NCBI RefSeq assembly: GCF_009906955.1
Contig: NZ_CP047656.1
Coordinates: 4,091,001 to 4,155,000 of the forward strand
DNA length: 64,000 nucleotides
Reading direction: 5' to 3'
Source of the DNA: Paraglaciecola mesophila
Lineage (GTDB): Bacteria; Pseudomonadota; Gammaproteobacteria; Enterobacterales; Alteromonadaceae
Shown: positions 9,187 through 18,482 of the stretch, piece by piece
Layout of the letters: each line of letters begins with the position of its first letter
Position numbering within the stretch: the stretch's first letter is position 1
Notes under the pieces: model-generated
Told to the model about the DNA's origin: nothing
Database searches by the model: none
Seen by the model: the letters and a program-made list of their open reading frames with translations, nothing else
Made by a program: the position numbers and the translations under genes

Positions 9187-9205
9187 AATGAGAATGCTTC
9201 TTATT
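9187..9205. promoter_or_regulatory. Fur-box candidate
   Basis: AATGAGAATGCTTCTTATT is an 8-3-8 inverted repeat with one mismatch and agrees with the Fur consensus form AATGATAATNATTATCATT at 15 of 18 fixed positions (by eye). It lies 32-50 bases upstream of the TonB-receptor start codon, where a repressor would block transcription. This predicts iron repression of the receptor and the following PepSY gene. Confidence 0.7.
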
Positions 9206-9236
9206 TGAAATATTCATAATCAATAGGGAGCTTTTC

Positions 9237-11288
9237 TTGAAAACACGCGTGATCATCGGTGCAATGTGCACATTAGCCAGCGCGAGTGCGCTAACCAGTG
9301 CATATGCAGATACAACTGAAGTGAGCAGTGCGACAGCAGTCGAGAAAATATCGGTTGTGGGCGCAGCGACCAACCTTAGCATTACCGCCGAAGACATCGA
9401 GCAATATCAAGCGAGCGATCTTGCGGATATTTTCCGCTATTCACCTTCCATTAGCGTGGGCGGTTCTGTAGGGGTAGCACAAAAAATCTATATTCGCGGC
9501 TTAGAGGATGCCTTTTTAAATGTCACAGTCGATGGCGCTCAGCAAACCTCGACACTGTTCCATCACATAGGCCGGGTGACTATCGATCCTGATTTGCTAC
9601 AACAAATAGATGTGCAAGCGGGGGCAGGGGAAGCCACAAGCGGACCGGGTGCGATAGGCGGCTCCATTCGTTTTAAAACCAAAGATGCACAAGACATGCT
9701 AAAGCCTGATGAGCAATTCGGTGGTCGAGTGAAAGCAAACTATTTTTCAAACGATGCGACCCGCTATAGCGGGAGTCTTTACGGCAAACTAAGTGAGTCT
9801 TGGGGAGTACTTGGCTACTACAGCACCATCGACCGGGACAACATGGAAGATGGTAACGGCAACGAGATATATGGTACCGCTGCTGATCAGGATATGGCGT
9901 TTCTAAAGGTCAGTGGTGATATCGCTGAAAATCAATTTTTGTCGCTCAGTGTTGAGCAACGCGATGAGAAAGGTGAGTTTTCAGCTCGTCCTAACTGGGC
10001 GGTACAAGAGGGGGATGCGCTTTATCCGAGTGAAGCTCAGCGTGATACCTATGTCGCTAACTACCGCTTTGCACACAGTGCCTTAGTGAATATTGAAGCA
10101 ACCGCATATCAAACCGACTCTTCTTTTCGCGGTGGGCGTTTTAATTGGCTAGCAGAAATCGATACCTACGGCTTTGATCTGCGCAATACCAGTGAGGCAG
10201 ACTTGCATAAATTTGTCTACGGTATTGACTATCGTAACGATGAAGTCACTAGTGGGCCGGCCCAAGGCGCTACTGAGAATGCTGAAGAAGGCAGCGTACT
10301 CGGTATTTATGTACAAGGTTACAGTGATATTACTCCACAGTTATTGCTAAGTTATGGTGTTCGCTATGACGATTACGACTTTGAGCAAAATATTTTGTTG
10401 GACGAATATTATGGCGAACCTGTGACGGACGTCGCAGCGTCAATTGATGACTCAGAGCTTAGTTTTAATGTAGGTTTAGCATATGAACTTAGTCAACAGT
10501 GGACACTCGGATTAGGCTTTGCCCAAGCAGCAAGAGGCAAGCAAATTGGTGATGGCTTTACCATCGATGGATATTTGTATGATGGCTCAGATATACCTGT
10601 TGTGGCCGAGGATTTAGTGCCCGAGACCGTTGAAAATATCGAAGCGTCAATTGAATACAGTGCCAATAACTTAAATGCCAAATTAAGCGTTTACCGCTCT
10701 TCTTTAGATAACGTTATTTTTGAAGGGTATGAAGGCAATGCGGTGTTCAACAATATCGGCACACTCGATACAAGTGGCATTGAGTTTGATGTTGCTTATC
10801 GTTGGAATGAATTAGATTTATTCCTTGGTTTTTCCAGTGCTGATACTGAGTTAAAGCCTAGAGACGACCTGTACAATGTTAGTTATTCATCAATTGATAT
10901 CAACGGATATGAATTTGTTGGCTTAGGAAACAGTCGAGGCGACACTTGGGTAGCCGGTGCTGATTATGACATCTCATCTGATTTGAGTGTTGGGCTGAGC
11001 GTGGCAAAAGTGAATTCAATCGATATTGACACCCTACATCAAGCCGTAGATTTAGGCTGGACGGATTCCTTGTATCGACTTAACAAACCAAGCTACACCA
11101 CTGTGGATATTTACGCAAAATGGCATGTAACGAATAAGCTAATGCTCAATTTAGCGGTGAGCAATTTATTTGATAAATTGTATATTGATCACTCCAGTGT
11201 TGGTGACTATAGCGAGGTGTTTGCTACGGTCATTGGCCCGTATGAAGCCGGTAGAGACATTCGATTGTCTGTGTCGTACGACTTTTAA
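9237..11288 (+). CDS. TonB-dependent outer-membrane receptor, probable iron uptake
   Basis: A 683-residue TonB-dependent transporter with a signal peptide (ending TSAYA-D), a plug domain (residues ~45-150: EDIEQYQASDLADIFRYSP, IYIRGLEDAFLNVTVDG, GPGAIGGSIRFKT) and a C-terminal barrel ending in Phe (RLSVSYDF). The TonB-box region is probably EKISVVG near residue 35. The start is TTG at 9237, supported by AGGGAG at 9224-9229. The Fur-box candidate just upstream and the PepSY gene 19 bases downstream point to iron-siderophore or haem uptake. The FRAP/NPNL boxes typical of haem receptors are not evident, so the ligand is unknown. Confidence 0.88.
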   Translation: MKTRVIIGAMCTLASASALTSAYADTTEVSSATAVEKISVVGAATNLSITAEDIEQYQASDLADIFRYSPSISVGGSVGVAQKIYIRGLEDAFLNVTVDGAQQTSTLFHHIGRVTIDPDLLQQIDVQAGAGEATSGPGAIGGSIRFKTKDAQDMLKPDEQFGGRVKANYFSNDATRYSGSLYGKLSESWGVLGYYSTIDRDNMEDGNGNEIYGTAADQDMAFLKVSGDIAENQFLSLSVEQRDEKGEFSARPNWAVQEGDALYPSEAQRDTYVANYRFAHSALVNIEATAYQTDSSFRGGRFNWLAEIDTYGFDLRNTSEADLHKFVYGIDYRNDEVTSGPAQGATENAEEGSVLGIYVQGYSDITPQLLLSYGVRYDDYDFEQNILLDEYYGEPVTDVAASIDDSELSFNVGLAYELSQQWTLGLGFAQAARGKQIGDGFTIDGYLYDGSDIPVVAEDLVPETVENIEASIEYSANNLNAKLSVYRSSLDNVIFEGYEGNAVFNNIGTLDTSGIEFDVAYRWNELDLFLGFSSADTELKPRDDLYNVSYSSIDINGYEFVGLGNSRGDTWVAGADYDISSDLSVGLSVAKVNSIDIDTLHQAVDLGWTDSLYRLNKPSYTTVDIYAKWHVTNKLMLNLAVSNLFDKLYIDHSSVGDYSEVFATVIGPYEAGRDIRLSVSYDF

Positions 11289-11307
11289 CGTTACGACATC
11301 TTAGGAT

Positions 11308-12468
11308 ATGAGTGTTAACACCTTTAAAAGGTGGGTCTTTTGGGCTCACCTAGTGACAGGGCTGGTGACAGGCCTTTTTGTTTTTAGTATGTCTTTTACA
11401 GGTGTCTTACTGACCTATGAGAGGCAAATTGTCGAATTGAGTGAGATGTACTATCGCGTGTCACCTAGTGACTCAGCGTCGCGGCTAACAACTGATGAAG
11501 TCGTCAATGTATTGCAACAACGCCACCCTGATGAGCCCCATATTTATATTCGATGGGTTAACAAAAAGGGGGCGGCAATCCCTGTATGGGCGGGTAAAAA
11601 CAACTATTTACTTCACCCCTATACGGGCAAAGTGCTAAGGGTTGGTGAAGGTGTCGTTGCTGAGTTTTTCCACCAAGTGACTGATTTACATCGCTATCTA
11701 TTACTCGCCGGTGATTCACGGGCTATTGGGAAAAATATCACTGCTTACGCAAACTTAGTGTTTATCTTCTTGTTGCTCAGTGGGTTGTATTTGTGGCTAC
11801 CTAAACGCGTTAATCGCACGGCATTTAAACAGGCTCTTTGGCTCCCCAAACGTTACCAAAACATCCAGCATCGTCATCGGCAATGGCACCTAGTCTTTGG
11901 TATTTGGTGTTTGCCAGCACTATTTGTTATTGCTCTTAGCGCCACGCTCTTTCATTTCACCTGGGCCAATGAGGTGTTATATGGCGCATTTGGTGAAACG
12001 CTACCTGAGCGGGAGCAACATGAAGACGTCACAAGTTTAGCAGCGGATGTCATACCCTACGAAGTGTTGTTTCAACGCGCAGTCCAGCATGCAAATGACA
12101 ATCAGTTTGCCGATTGGCATTCCATGTGGTTAGAGATAGGAGAGGAGCATAACGAAGCACGTTTTTACATCGACAAGAGTATTGGGCATCGGCAAGAGCT
12201 AGCCTATTCGTTGTATTTTGATACGCGTACGGGTGACATAAGCAAAGTGTTACGTAAATCAGATTGGTCTCGCGCAGGGCAAGCGTGGGGCACTGCGCGT
12301 TTTTTACATACGGGCGAATATTTTGGTGTCATCGGACAGACTATCGCAGGCTTTGTGTCTTTAATGGCCTGTATACTGGTTTACACTGGGTTTTTATTAG
12401 CTTGGCGAAGATTAGTCATTGCACCTAAACAACGAAAGCAAATGTCCGAAAGAAAAATCGGGCTGTAG
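11308..12468 (+). CDS. PepSY-TM family inner-membrane protein
   Basis: A 386-residue membrane protein of the PepSY-associated TM family (PiuB-like). Transmembrane segments are visible at about residues 10-34 (LVTGLFVFSMSFTGVLLTYE), 145-165 (NLVFIFLLLSGLYLWLP), 195-215 and 345-370, with a large periplasmic loop and basic cytoplasmic ends. Members of this family are repeatedly found beside siderophore receptors and some reduce ferric siderophores, but its activity here is not shown by sequence. It begins 19 bases after the TonB receptor and is likely co-transcribed, so it probably acts in the same iron pathway. It converges on the histidine kinase gene across 18 bases. Confidence 0.85.
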   Translation: MSVNTFKRWVFWAHLVTGLVTGLFVFSMSFTGVLLTYERQIVELSEMYYRVSPSDSASRLTTDEVVNVLQQRHPDEPHIYIRWVNKKGAAIPVWAGKNNYLLHPYTGKVLRVGEGVVAEFFHQVTDLHRYLLLAGDSRAIGKNITAYANLVFIFLLLSGLYLWLPKRVNRTAFKQALWLPKRYQNIQHRHRQWHLVFGIWCLPALFVIALSATLFHFTWANEVLYGAFGETLPEREQHEDVTSLAADVIPYEVLFQRAVQHANDNQFADWHSMWLEIGEEHNEARFYIDKSIGHRQELAYSLYFDTRTGDISKVLRKSDWSRAGQAWGTARFLHTGEYFGVIGQTIAGFVSLMACILVYTGFLLAWRRLVIAPKQRKQMSERKIGL

Positions 12469-12486
12469 AACATTGTGCGGAGCATA

Positions 12487-13863
12487 TCAGCGAGGCAGGT
12501 TAATAACCATTTCTAAGCCTAAAAGTACTCCTTTGTTATCAAAGTAGTTTTGCGCACTTATATTCCCTCCGATTGCGGCTATTTGCCTCTGGGCTAAAGC
12601 GAGCCCTAAACCGAATCCACTTGGAGGGGTAGATGGTTTTAACGCCTTGTCTGACACTCGGGCTTTGTCGACACGGAAAAAGGGCTTAAATATATCTGAT
12701 AGCATATCTTCAGGTACGCCGGGCCCCTGATCCTTAACCGCTAAGATATAACACTTGTCACTTTGAGTTAGGGAGACCTTTACTTCACGCTTCGCTGGCG
12801 TGTAACGCAGGGCGTTGCGTACGATGTTTTCAAAAGCTTGGCCTAATGCGGTTTGGCTACTTTGGGTTATTTCAGCATTTGTCGTTAATTCGGTTGTTAA
12901 CGTGCAGTTCGGGTATTCAAAGCGCGCATCTTCACAAATAACCTCGAGTAATTCGACTAAGTCAAAGTCGTCAGTATTTAGGCGAGGCGATTCATTATTT
13001 AGCCATGCGAGTGTAAGCGTATCTTCCACTAAATTGCGCATGGTAGAGGCTTCATAACGCAGTCGTTCAAGGGCTTGCTTAGGGTTGATATTTTGCTCAA
13101 CAAAGTCCACCGCCATGTCTATGCGAGTCAGTGGGGTGCGCAGCTCATGGGACAAATCAGCGAGCAGTTGCCTTTGATTATAAATAAGCATACTAATACG
13201 CTGTGCCATTTGGTCGAACGTGGCAGCAAGACGGGTGAGTTCGTCCTTTCTGTGTGGCAGATATGGCGCCACTCTTACATCTAGTTTCCCTTCACTAAAT
13301 GCTTTTGTCGCGTTTTCCAGTTTTCTAAGGGGGGCCATCACATGTTGGTAAAGCACGAAACTTAAAATACAAAGTAATAATAACGGTAGAGCAATTTGTA
13401 AAAATAGTTTTGCATAAACCAGAAATTCTCCGGGCCGCATTCGTTGCGGTAGCTGAATCAGCAAGTGACTAGATGCATCAGAAAAGGGGATTTCCATGGT
13501 TGGATTTTCTTCAAAATAAAGGTGTATTTTCCACTCAACACTTCTTCCGAGTTGAAACCGCTCAAGGTAGTTTTCAGGTAGGCTTGTGTCCGCAAAAGGC
13601 GTGATGTTTGAATGTACAACCGCCGCCCAAGTATTTTCTTTTTGCTGAAGTGCTTTCAACCAAGCGGCCAGAGCAGCTTCGCCGTCTTGACGTAAAATAG
13701 TTTCAGCTTCGCGACCATAATTTAATAGTTGTTGTTGGTGCTGGGCAGTAATAAAACTCATGCTGGTTTCTGTGTGGTTCGTTAACCAGCTTAGTGCCCA
13801 AAATAGCACAACGGTGCCTAATGCGATAAACGCACAAAGCCGCCAAAAAAGTGTGTTTTTCAT
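12487..13863 (-). CDS. Sensor histidine kinase, CpxA-like
   Basis: A 458-residue membrane histidine kinase. Domains in order: TM1 (residues ~8-26), a periplasmic sensor of ~125 residues, TM2 (~153-172), HAMP (~173-225), a HisKA dimerisation helix with the phospho-acceptor His in LLADLSHELRTPLTRID, and a HATPase domain with N-box FENIVRNALRYT, G1 DQGPGVP, F-box KPFFR and G2 GFGLGLALA. All catalytic boxes are intact. It overlaps the response regulator by four bases (ATGA), so the pair is translationally coupled. The signal is unknown; its position between two TonB-receptor genes suggests envelope or nutrient sensing. Confidence 0.93.
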   Translation of the reverse strand: MKNTLFWRLCAFIALGTVVLFWALSWLTNHTETSMSFITAQHQQQLLNYGREAETILRQDGEAALAAWLKALQQKENTWAAVVHSNITPFADTSLPENYLERFQLGRSVEWKIHLYFEENPTMEIPFSDASSHLLIQLPQRMRPGEFLVYAKLFLQIALPLLLLCILSFVLYQHVMAPLRKLENATKAFSEGKLDVRVAPYLPHRKDELTRLAATFDQMAQRISMLIYNQRQLLADLSHELRTPLTRIDMAVDFVEQNINPKQALERLRYEASTMRNLVEDTLTLAWLNNESPRLNTDDFDLVELLEVICEDARFEYPNCTLTTELTTNAEITQSSQTALGQAFENIVRNALRYTPAKREVKVSLTQSDKCYILAVKDQGPGVPEDMLSDIFKPFFRVDKARVSDKALKPSTPPSGFGLGLALAQRQIAAIGGNISAQNYFDNKGVLLGLEMVINLPR

Positions 13864-14546
13864 GAAAATTGATAGCCTTTGCCGTGCATAGTCAATAGGC
13901 GTTCAGGGGGCATTCCAGCCTCGACCAATTTTTTGCGAACCCGACTCACATGCATATCTAAGCTCCGGTCGTAGCGGCTAAACGATCTGTCGAGTACCGT
14001 TTGATACAAAAAAGCTTTGCTCATGATGTCATTTCTGTTTTCGACCAGCACCCAAAGTAATCTAAACTGAAGGGGAGTAAGCTCAACGTCACAATCAGCA
14101 AAAAATACCTGTTGTTTAGCGCGATTGAGTAACAGGTGATCTACGCTAAGTGTTGAGGCGTCTTTGTCTTTTTGCAGGGTTTGAAGGCTGCGTCGCAGTA
14201 TAGCCTCGACCCTTAGCATCATTTCAGTAAAATTAAATGGTTTGGGCAGGTAATCATCGGCGCCTTTACGATAGCCTTCAATCCGCTCTTGCTCCGCACC
14301 ACAAGCGGTGATCATCATGATGGGGGTTTGCTTCACTTTACGTATTTGGTTCAGTATTGAGAAGCCACTAAGTGTCGGTAGAAGTACATCTAATAAAATC
14401 AAATCGAAACGTTTTTGCAGGGCACACTGTAAACCGCTATGTCCGTCCCGACATTGCTCTGTGTTAAAACCTCTTTCTTTGAGCAATCTGGCGACTTGGG
14501 CACCTAATACGACATCGTCTTCAATGATTAATATACGCGCAGACAT
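13860..14546 (-). CDS. Response regulator, OmpR family, CpxR-like
   Basis: A 228-residue response regulator. The receiver domain has the acidic pair in IIEDDVVLG, phospho-acceptor Asp in LILLDVLLP (near residue 53), Thr in MMITACG and Lys in YLPKPFNF. The C-terminal winged helix carries a CpxR-like recognition region (SRYDRSLDMHVSRVRKKL) and the usual GKGYQFS wing. It is the first gene of the two-component operon and is divergent from the second TonB receptor, the most obvious candidate target. A degenerate Fur-like site lies about 36-54 bases upstream of its start codon. Confidence 0.93.
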   Translation of the reverse strand: MSARILIIEDDVVLGAQVARLLKERGFNTEQCRDGHSGLQCALQKRFDLILLDVLLPTLSGFSILNQIRKVKQTPIMMITACGAEQERIEGYRKGADDYLPKPFNFTEMMLRVEAILRRSLQTLQKDKDASTLSVDHLLLNRAKQQVFFADCDVELTPLQFRLLWVLVENRNDIMSKAFLYQTVLDRSFSRYDRSLDMHVSRVRKKLVEAGMPPERLLTMHGKGYQFS

Positions 14547-14581
14547 GGGAATTTAGCTGTGATGAATGGTTTTTAGATGTT

Positions 14582-14600
14582 ATTGATAATCATTCCTGTT
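14582..14600. promoter_or_regulatory. Degenerate Fur-like site upstream of the two-component operon
   Basis: The sequence ATTGATAATCATTCCTGTT matches the Fur consensus AATGATAATNATTATCATT at 13-14 of 18 fixed positions; the left half-site TGATAAT is perfect and the right half is poor. It sits in the gap between the response regulator and the second TonB receptor. It is weaker than the site at 9187 and may be accidental. Confidence 0.35.
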
Positions 14601-14754
14601 TTCAAGTTTAATCTCCTGAATTGACCGATTTTACGAGTATAATATCCGTCTGCTTTTACTAAAGTGAGAGGCAATATGAGCTCAATCCTCATATCGTTGT
14701 AATAATCCTTGGCTGCATTTCTCAGTTGTTACTCATTAAAATCAGACGCTTGGC

Positions 14755-14806
14755 TCGTCACAAGATCGTCATAATTTTGCATTCAAATTGTAACGAAAAG
14801 TCGTCA
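14755..14806. promoter_or_regulatory. Repeated TCGTCA motifs upstream of the second TonB receptor
   Basis: TCGTCA occurs at 14755-14760, 14766-14771 and 14801-14806, all in the same orientation. The first two are exactly 11 bases apart, the spacing expected for tandem binding by an OmpR-family dimer. They lie 38-89 bases upstream of the receptor start and next to the divergent CpxR-like regulator gene. A binding role is inferred, not shown. Confidence 0.4.
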
Positions 14807-14843
14807 CATTGTTGCGGTCAATTTAACTAGAGACCACACAGTC

Positions 14844-17189
14844 ATGAAAAAAACAGCTAAAACACACTTAGCATTATGCGTAGCAATGGCGATAGGTAGC
14901 CAATCATTTATTAGTTTCGCAAATGCACAGGAAGCGCCTAACGACGCCGCAATTGAAGAGATAACGGTCGTTGGAAAAAGCGTTTCTTACGCCAATAACC
15001 AAACTTCTGACGAAATGGTAAAACAACAAAGCTCGTTAACGAGCGCGTTGGCCGTTATCGATAATTTGCCTGGAGTTTTGATCAACGAAGGTGACACCTT
15101 TGGATCTGATGATTGGTCAACCACTGTGTCTATTCGTGGTTTTCAGTTGAGCCTAGATGAACAGCAAATCGGTATTACTATTGATGGCATTGCTAATGGT
15201 AATTCAAACTATGGCGGTGGTGCTAAAGCTAATCGCTACATTGATACCGAAAACTTGGCCAAGGTTGAGGTATCGCAAGGTACGGGTGATATTGCATCGC
15301 GTTCAAATGAAGCGCTAGGCGGCACGCTTAACTTCACCACAGTCGATCCAGGTGTAGAAGAGTCCATGCTAATCAGTATTTCGGGTGGCAGCTTTGATGC
15401 ACAAAAGTATTTCCTACGTTATGAAACCGGTGAAATTGCCCCAGATACCTATGCATGGGTCAGTGTTTCTAGCAGTGAGAATACTGACTGGATCACGCAA
15501 ACCGCAGAAAATGAACATGATCACTTAGCTGGCAAATTTATTAGCATGATCAACAACGTTGAAATTGAGGGCTATTTTTCGTGGGATGATGTTCACGAAG
15601 CAAATTATCAGCGTATTAGCCTAGATCAATTTGAGCAAAACCCAGATAGCGACCGTTTAAATGGCCAGTGGACTGGTATCCCTTATGTTGATCAAGTTCA
15701 CCGTCAAGGCTGGGCGACACTACGTGAAAACCTTTTTGCTTATTTAAAAGCCGATTATGCCACGGATAATTTTGAGGTTTCCGGCAATGTTTATTATCAC
15801 GATAACGAAGGACGTGGTGATTGGGTACCTCCTTATGTGGTTGATGTAAGAGCAGACGGCGACGGTGTTGCGCATTCTGAACTGGTGTCTGGCAATACTG
15901 TGTATGGTGGTAGTGCATTAGGTCAACTTTATTATGTGGATAGCAGCGGGTTCGCTTTGAGCCCGACTGACGGTTGTACAAGTTCTATAACGGCCCCTTA
16001 CGGCGGAGCGGGTCCTGAGTATGATCCAACATGCTACGCCCAAGGCGCTGTGCCAGTTGGCTCTTATCGTCATACCCACTATCAAAAAGAACGTTTTGGC
16101 TTTGATGCTGATTTTGCTTGGTATACCCAAATAAATGATATGGATAACACGCTTCGCGGTGGTATTTGGTACGAAGATTATAACCGTGAAGAATCACGTG
16201 ATTGGCATAAAATTATTGATTCTCGCTCAGGTGTTGAATTCGATCACACGCCTTACTGGGTGCAATACTCGCGTGAATTCCCTGTGGAAACCATGATGCT
16301 TTACGCAGAAGATGAACTAGACATGGGATGGGCTAGCGTTCGCTTAGGCGTGAAACGTTTCTACGTTGACTTGGAACGTCAAGATAATTTCGACGAAAAC
16401 AATACCGCTGAGATGAATTCTGACTCTGATACCTTATTCTCGGGCGGTATAGTCGTTCAGATGCCCATTGATGGCTTAGAAGCGTTCGCTGGATATGCAG
16501 AAAACTTCGCAGCGATTAAAGACACAGTACTTGAGCGCGATGCGTCAACGTTAACTCAAGTAGAGCCAGAAACTGCGGAAAACGTTGATCTAGGCTTGCG
16601 ATATGTGTCAGCAGACTTCAATGCAAGCTTGACCTATTACAACATCAAGTTTGATAACCGTTTGACTTTTATTGCTCCCGACTCACCTGATGGTATCGAT
16701 TTCTTAATCGGAACTAATGGTAGTTACGTTAACGTGGGGGGCATTGAATCGTCCGGTTTTGAAGCGTCTTTGTCATTCAACGTGACAGACTCATTAGCAT
16801 TGTATGGGTCATTTACCTACAACGACTCAGAATACACCGACGGATCAATTGATTTCCCTGAAGGAAATACTGTATTTGGCTCGCCTGAAAATATGGCGGT
16901 TGTATCAGCAGACTGGACCCGAGGTAATTACTTCATTGGTGCATCAACCAAATGGGTAGATGATCGCTTTATCGATGCAGCAAATACCCAAGTGGCTGAA
17001 GCCTATTTAGTCACTGACTTCTACGCAGGGGTTAGTTTAGATGCGCCGGTTCAAGGTATTGAATCAATCGATTTACGTTTTACCGTCAATAATATGTTTG
17101 ATGAGAGCTATCTAGGCGGAATTGCAGGACAATCTGCATGGATTGGCGCACCGCGCACCGCAGCGTTTAACGCTCAAGCGCGCTTCTAA
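14844..17189 (+). CDS. TonB-dependent outer-membrane receptor
   Basis: A 781-residue TonB-dependent receptor. A signal peptide (MKKTAKTHLALC...SFANA-Q) is followed by a TonB-box-like IEEITVVGK, a plug (residues ~50-165: SVIRGFQL-type strand STTVSIRGFQLS, IGITIDGIANG, VEVSQGTGDI, ALGGTLNFTT) and a barrel ending in Phe (AFNAQARF). A long extracellular loop rich in Gly, Tyr and paired Cys (DGCTSS and DPTCYAQ, residues ~375-400) is visible. The substrate is not identifiable. It is divergent from a CpxR-like regulator and followed by a terminator, then by a secreted phosphatase-superfamily gene, which raises the possibility of a phosphorylated or metal-chelating substrate. Confidence 0.88.
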   Translation: MKKTAKTHLALCVAMAIGSQSFISFANAQEAPNDAAIEEITVVGKSVSYANNQTSDEMVKQQSSLTSALAVIDNLPGVLINEGDTFGSDDWSTTVSIRGFQLSLDEQQIGITIDGIANGNSNYGGGAKANRYIDTENLAKVEVSQGTGDIASRSNEALGGTLNFTTVDPGVEESMLISISGGSFDAQKYFLRYETGEIAPDTYAWVSVSSSENTDWITQTAENEHDHLAGKFISMINNVEIEGYFSWDDVHEANYQRISLDQFEQNPDSDRLNGQWTGIPYVDQVHRQGWATLRENLFAYLKADYATDNFEVSGNVYYHDNEGRGDWVPPYVVDVRADGDGVAHSELVSGNTVYGGSALGQLYYVDSSGFALSPTDGCTSSITAPYGGAGPEYDPTCYAQGAVPVGSYRHTHYQKERFGFDADFAWYTQINDMDNTLRGGIWYEDYNREESRDWHKIIDSRSGVEFDHTPYWVQYSREFPVETMMLYAEDELDMGWASVRLGVKRFYVDLERQDNFDENNTAEMNSDSDTLFSGGIVVQMPIDGLEAFAGYAENFAAIKDTVLERDASTLTQVEPETAENVDLGLRYVSADFNASLTYYNIKFDNRLTFIAPDSPDGIDFLIGTNGSYVNVGGIESSGFEASLSFNVTDSLALYGSFTYNDSEYTDGSIDFPEGNTVFGSPENMAVVSADWTRGNYFIGASTKWVDDRFIDAANTQVAEAYLVTDFYAGVSLDAPVQGIESIDLRFTVNNMFDESYLGGIAGQSAWIGAPRTAAFNAQARF

Positions 17190-17213
17190 GACGAAAGCGT
17201 TTCTAGCACCATA

Positions 17214-17236
17214 GGCGAGCTTTAGCTCGCCTTTTT
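17214..17236 (+). terminator. Intrinsic terminator after the second TonB receptor
   Basis: GGCGAGC at 17214-17220 and GCTCGCC at 17225-17231 form a perfect 7-base stem with a TTTA loop, followed by five Ts. It separates the receptor from the downstream phosphatase-like gene, which therefore needs its own promoter or read-through. Confidence 0.9.
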
Positions 17237-17298
17237 CGTTTTTAATGATGCGTCTTATGCTGAGACAGACGCTTTTCTCTTCAAATGACGAGGCTCCT

Positions 17299-18468
17299 AT
17301 GAACCAAATAAAACGAATAATACGCGTAAAACCCTTGATTATTTTGTGTCAAACATTATGGATTATTCTACTCGCAGCGCCTGTGAGTGCTGCGGATAAT
17401 TTGCTTATCATCAGCATTGATGGCTTGCGTTGGCAAGAAGTCTTTAGAGGCTATGATGCTAACTTGTTAGCCAAGCCTGAATTCGCCGAGCAGGCGGAAT
17501 CTATTCGCCACGATCTCGGTGCAAAAACAGCAGACGAAAAGCGTCACAAATTGATGCCGTTTTTGTGGCGTGTTATAGCAAAGCAAGGTCTGCTGATTGG
17601 TAATAGAGATAAGCAGTCAGCTATGGAGGTCAGTAACACTTGGTGGTTTTCGTACCCTGGCTACAACGAAATACTGACCGGTAAAGCGGACGAGCGGGTT
17701 GATTCAAACAAACCCATAGCAAACCCAAATGTGACTATCCTAGAGTGGCTGAATCAGCAAGAAAAATTCCAACACAATTTGGCTGCATTTGGCAGTTGGG
17801 ATGTATTTCCTGCCATTATTAATCAAGAACGTAGCAAACTGCCGATAAATGCCGGTTTTATGTCAGCAGACTGGAGCGAGCTCACAGATAAAGCCAAATG
17901 GCTAAATGAATTACAAAAAGACATTCCTAGTCCTTGGCATAACGTGCGCCTTGATGCATTCACTGTGGGCTTTGCCCAAGAGTATATTCAGGTCAAACAA
18001 CCAAGCGTGATTTATGTAGCACTCGGTGAAACTGACGACTTTGCTCATGATGGAGATTACCCAGCGTATTTACGCTCGGCTCGCTTAAGTGATGTGTTTA
18101 TTAAACGCTTATGGGATATGTTACAAGCCATGCCTAAATACAAAGGTAATACTAATTTGCTGATCACCGTTGATCATGGGCGCGGGAATAGCATCGAAAC
18201 TTGGCAGCACCACGCAAGCCCCAAAGCCACCCAAGGGTATTTGAGCGATCTAGCTGAGCATAAACATGGCATTAAAGGTTCGAACCAAGTGTGGATGGCG
18301 GCGATGGGGCCTGATATTCAGCCATCGGGGGAGGTGAGTAACAGTGAAACCTACCGGCTCAATCAAATCGCGGCGACGGCGTTAATATTGTTAGGCCAAA
18401 ACCCGAGTGAATATGCCAAAATGAATGGTAAGCCAATAGGTGAAGCTCTGCCGATTATTAAGCCCTGA
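17299..18468 (+). CDS. Secreted alkaline-phosphatase-superfamily hydrolase
   Basis: About 389 residues from the ATG at 17299, which has GAGG seven bases upstream; an in-frame ATG at 17245 lies before the signal peptide and is less likely. The signal peptide ends near APVSAA. Superfamily metal ligands are visible: ISIDGLRW (Asp), the nucleophile region NTWWFSYPGYNEILTG, GETDDFAHDGDY (Asp and His) and LITVDHGRG (Asp-His). This is the arrangement of type I phosphodiesterase/sulfatase-like enzymes acting in the periplasm. The substrate is unknown. It follows a TonB receptor after a terminator, so a functional link to uptake is plausible but unproven. Confidence 0.8.
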   Translation: MNQIKRIIRVKPLIILCQTLWIILLAAPVSAADNLLIISIDGLRWQEVFRGYDANLLAKPEFAEQAESIRHDLGAKTADEKRHKLMPFLWRVIAKQGLLIGNRDKQSAMEVSNTWWFSYPGYNEILTGKADERVDSNKPIANPNVTILEWLNQQEKFQHNLAAFGSWDVFPAIINQERSKLPINAGFMSADWSELTDKAKWLNELQKDIPSPWHNVRLDAFTVGFAQEYIQVKQPSVIYVALGETDDFAHDGDYPAYLRSARLSDVFIKRLWDMLQAMPKYKGNTNLLITVDHGRGNSIETWQHHASPKATQGYLSDLAEHKHGIKGSNQVWMAAMGPDIQPSGEVSNSETYRLNQIAATALILLGQNPSEYAKMNGKPIGEALPIIKP

Positions 18469-18482
18469 GCAAGCCTAACTCA

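Noticed and set aside
14674..14694. ATATGAG/CTCATAT hairpin in the gap before the second TonB receptor
   Set aside because: A 7-base stem with a 7-base loop and no T-run; AT-rich and likely to occur by chance, so not claimed as a regulatory element.
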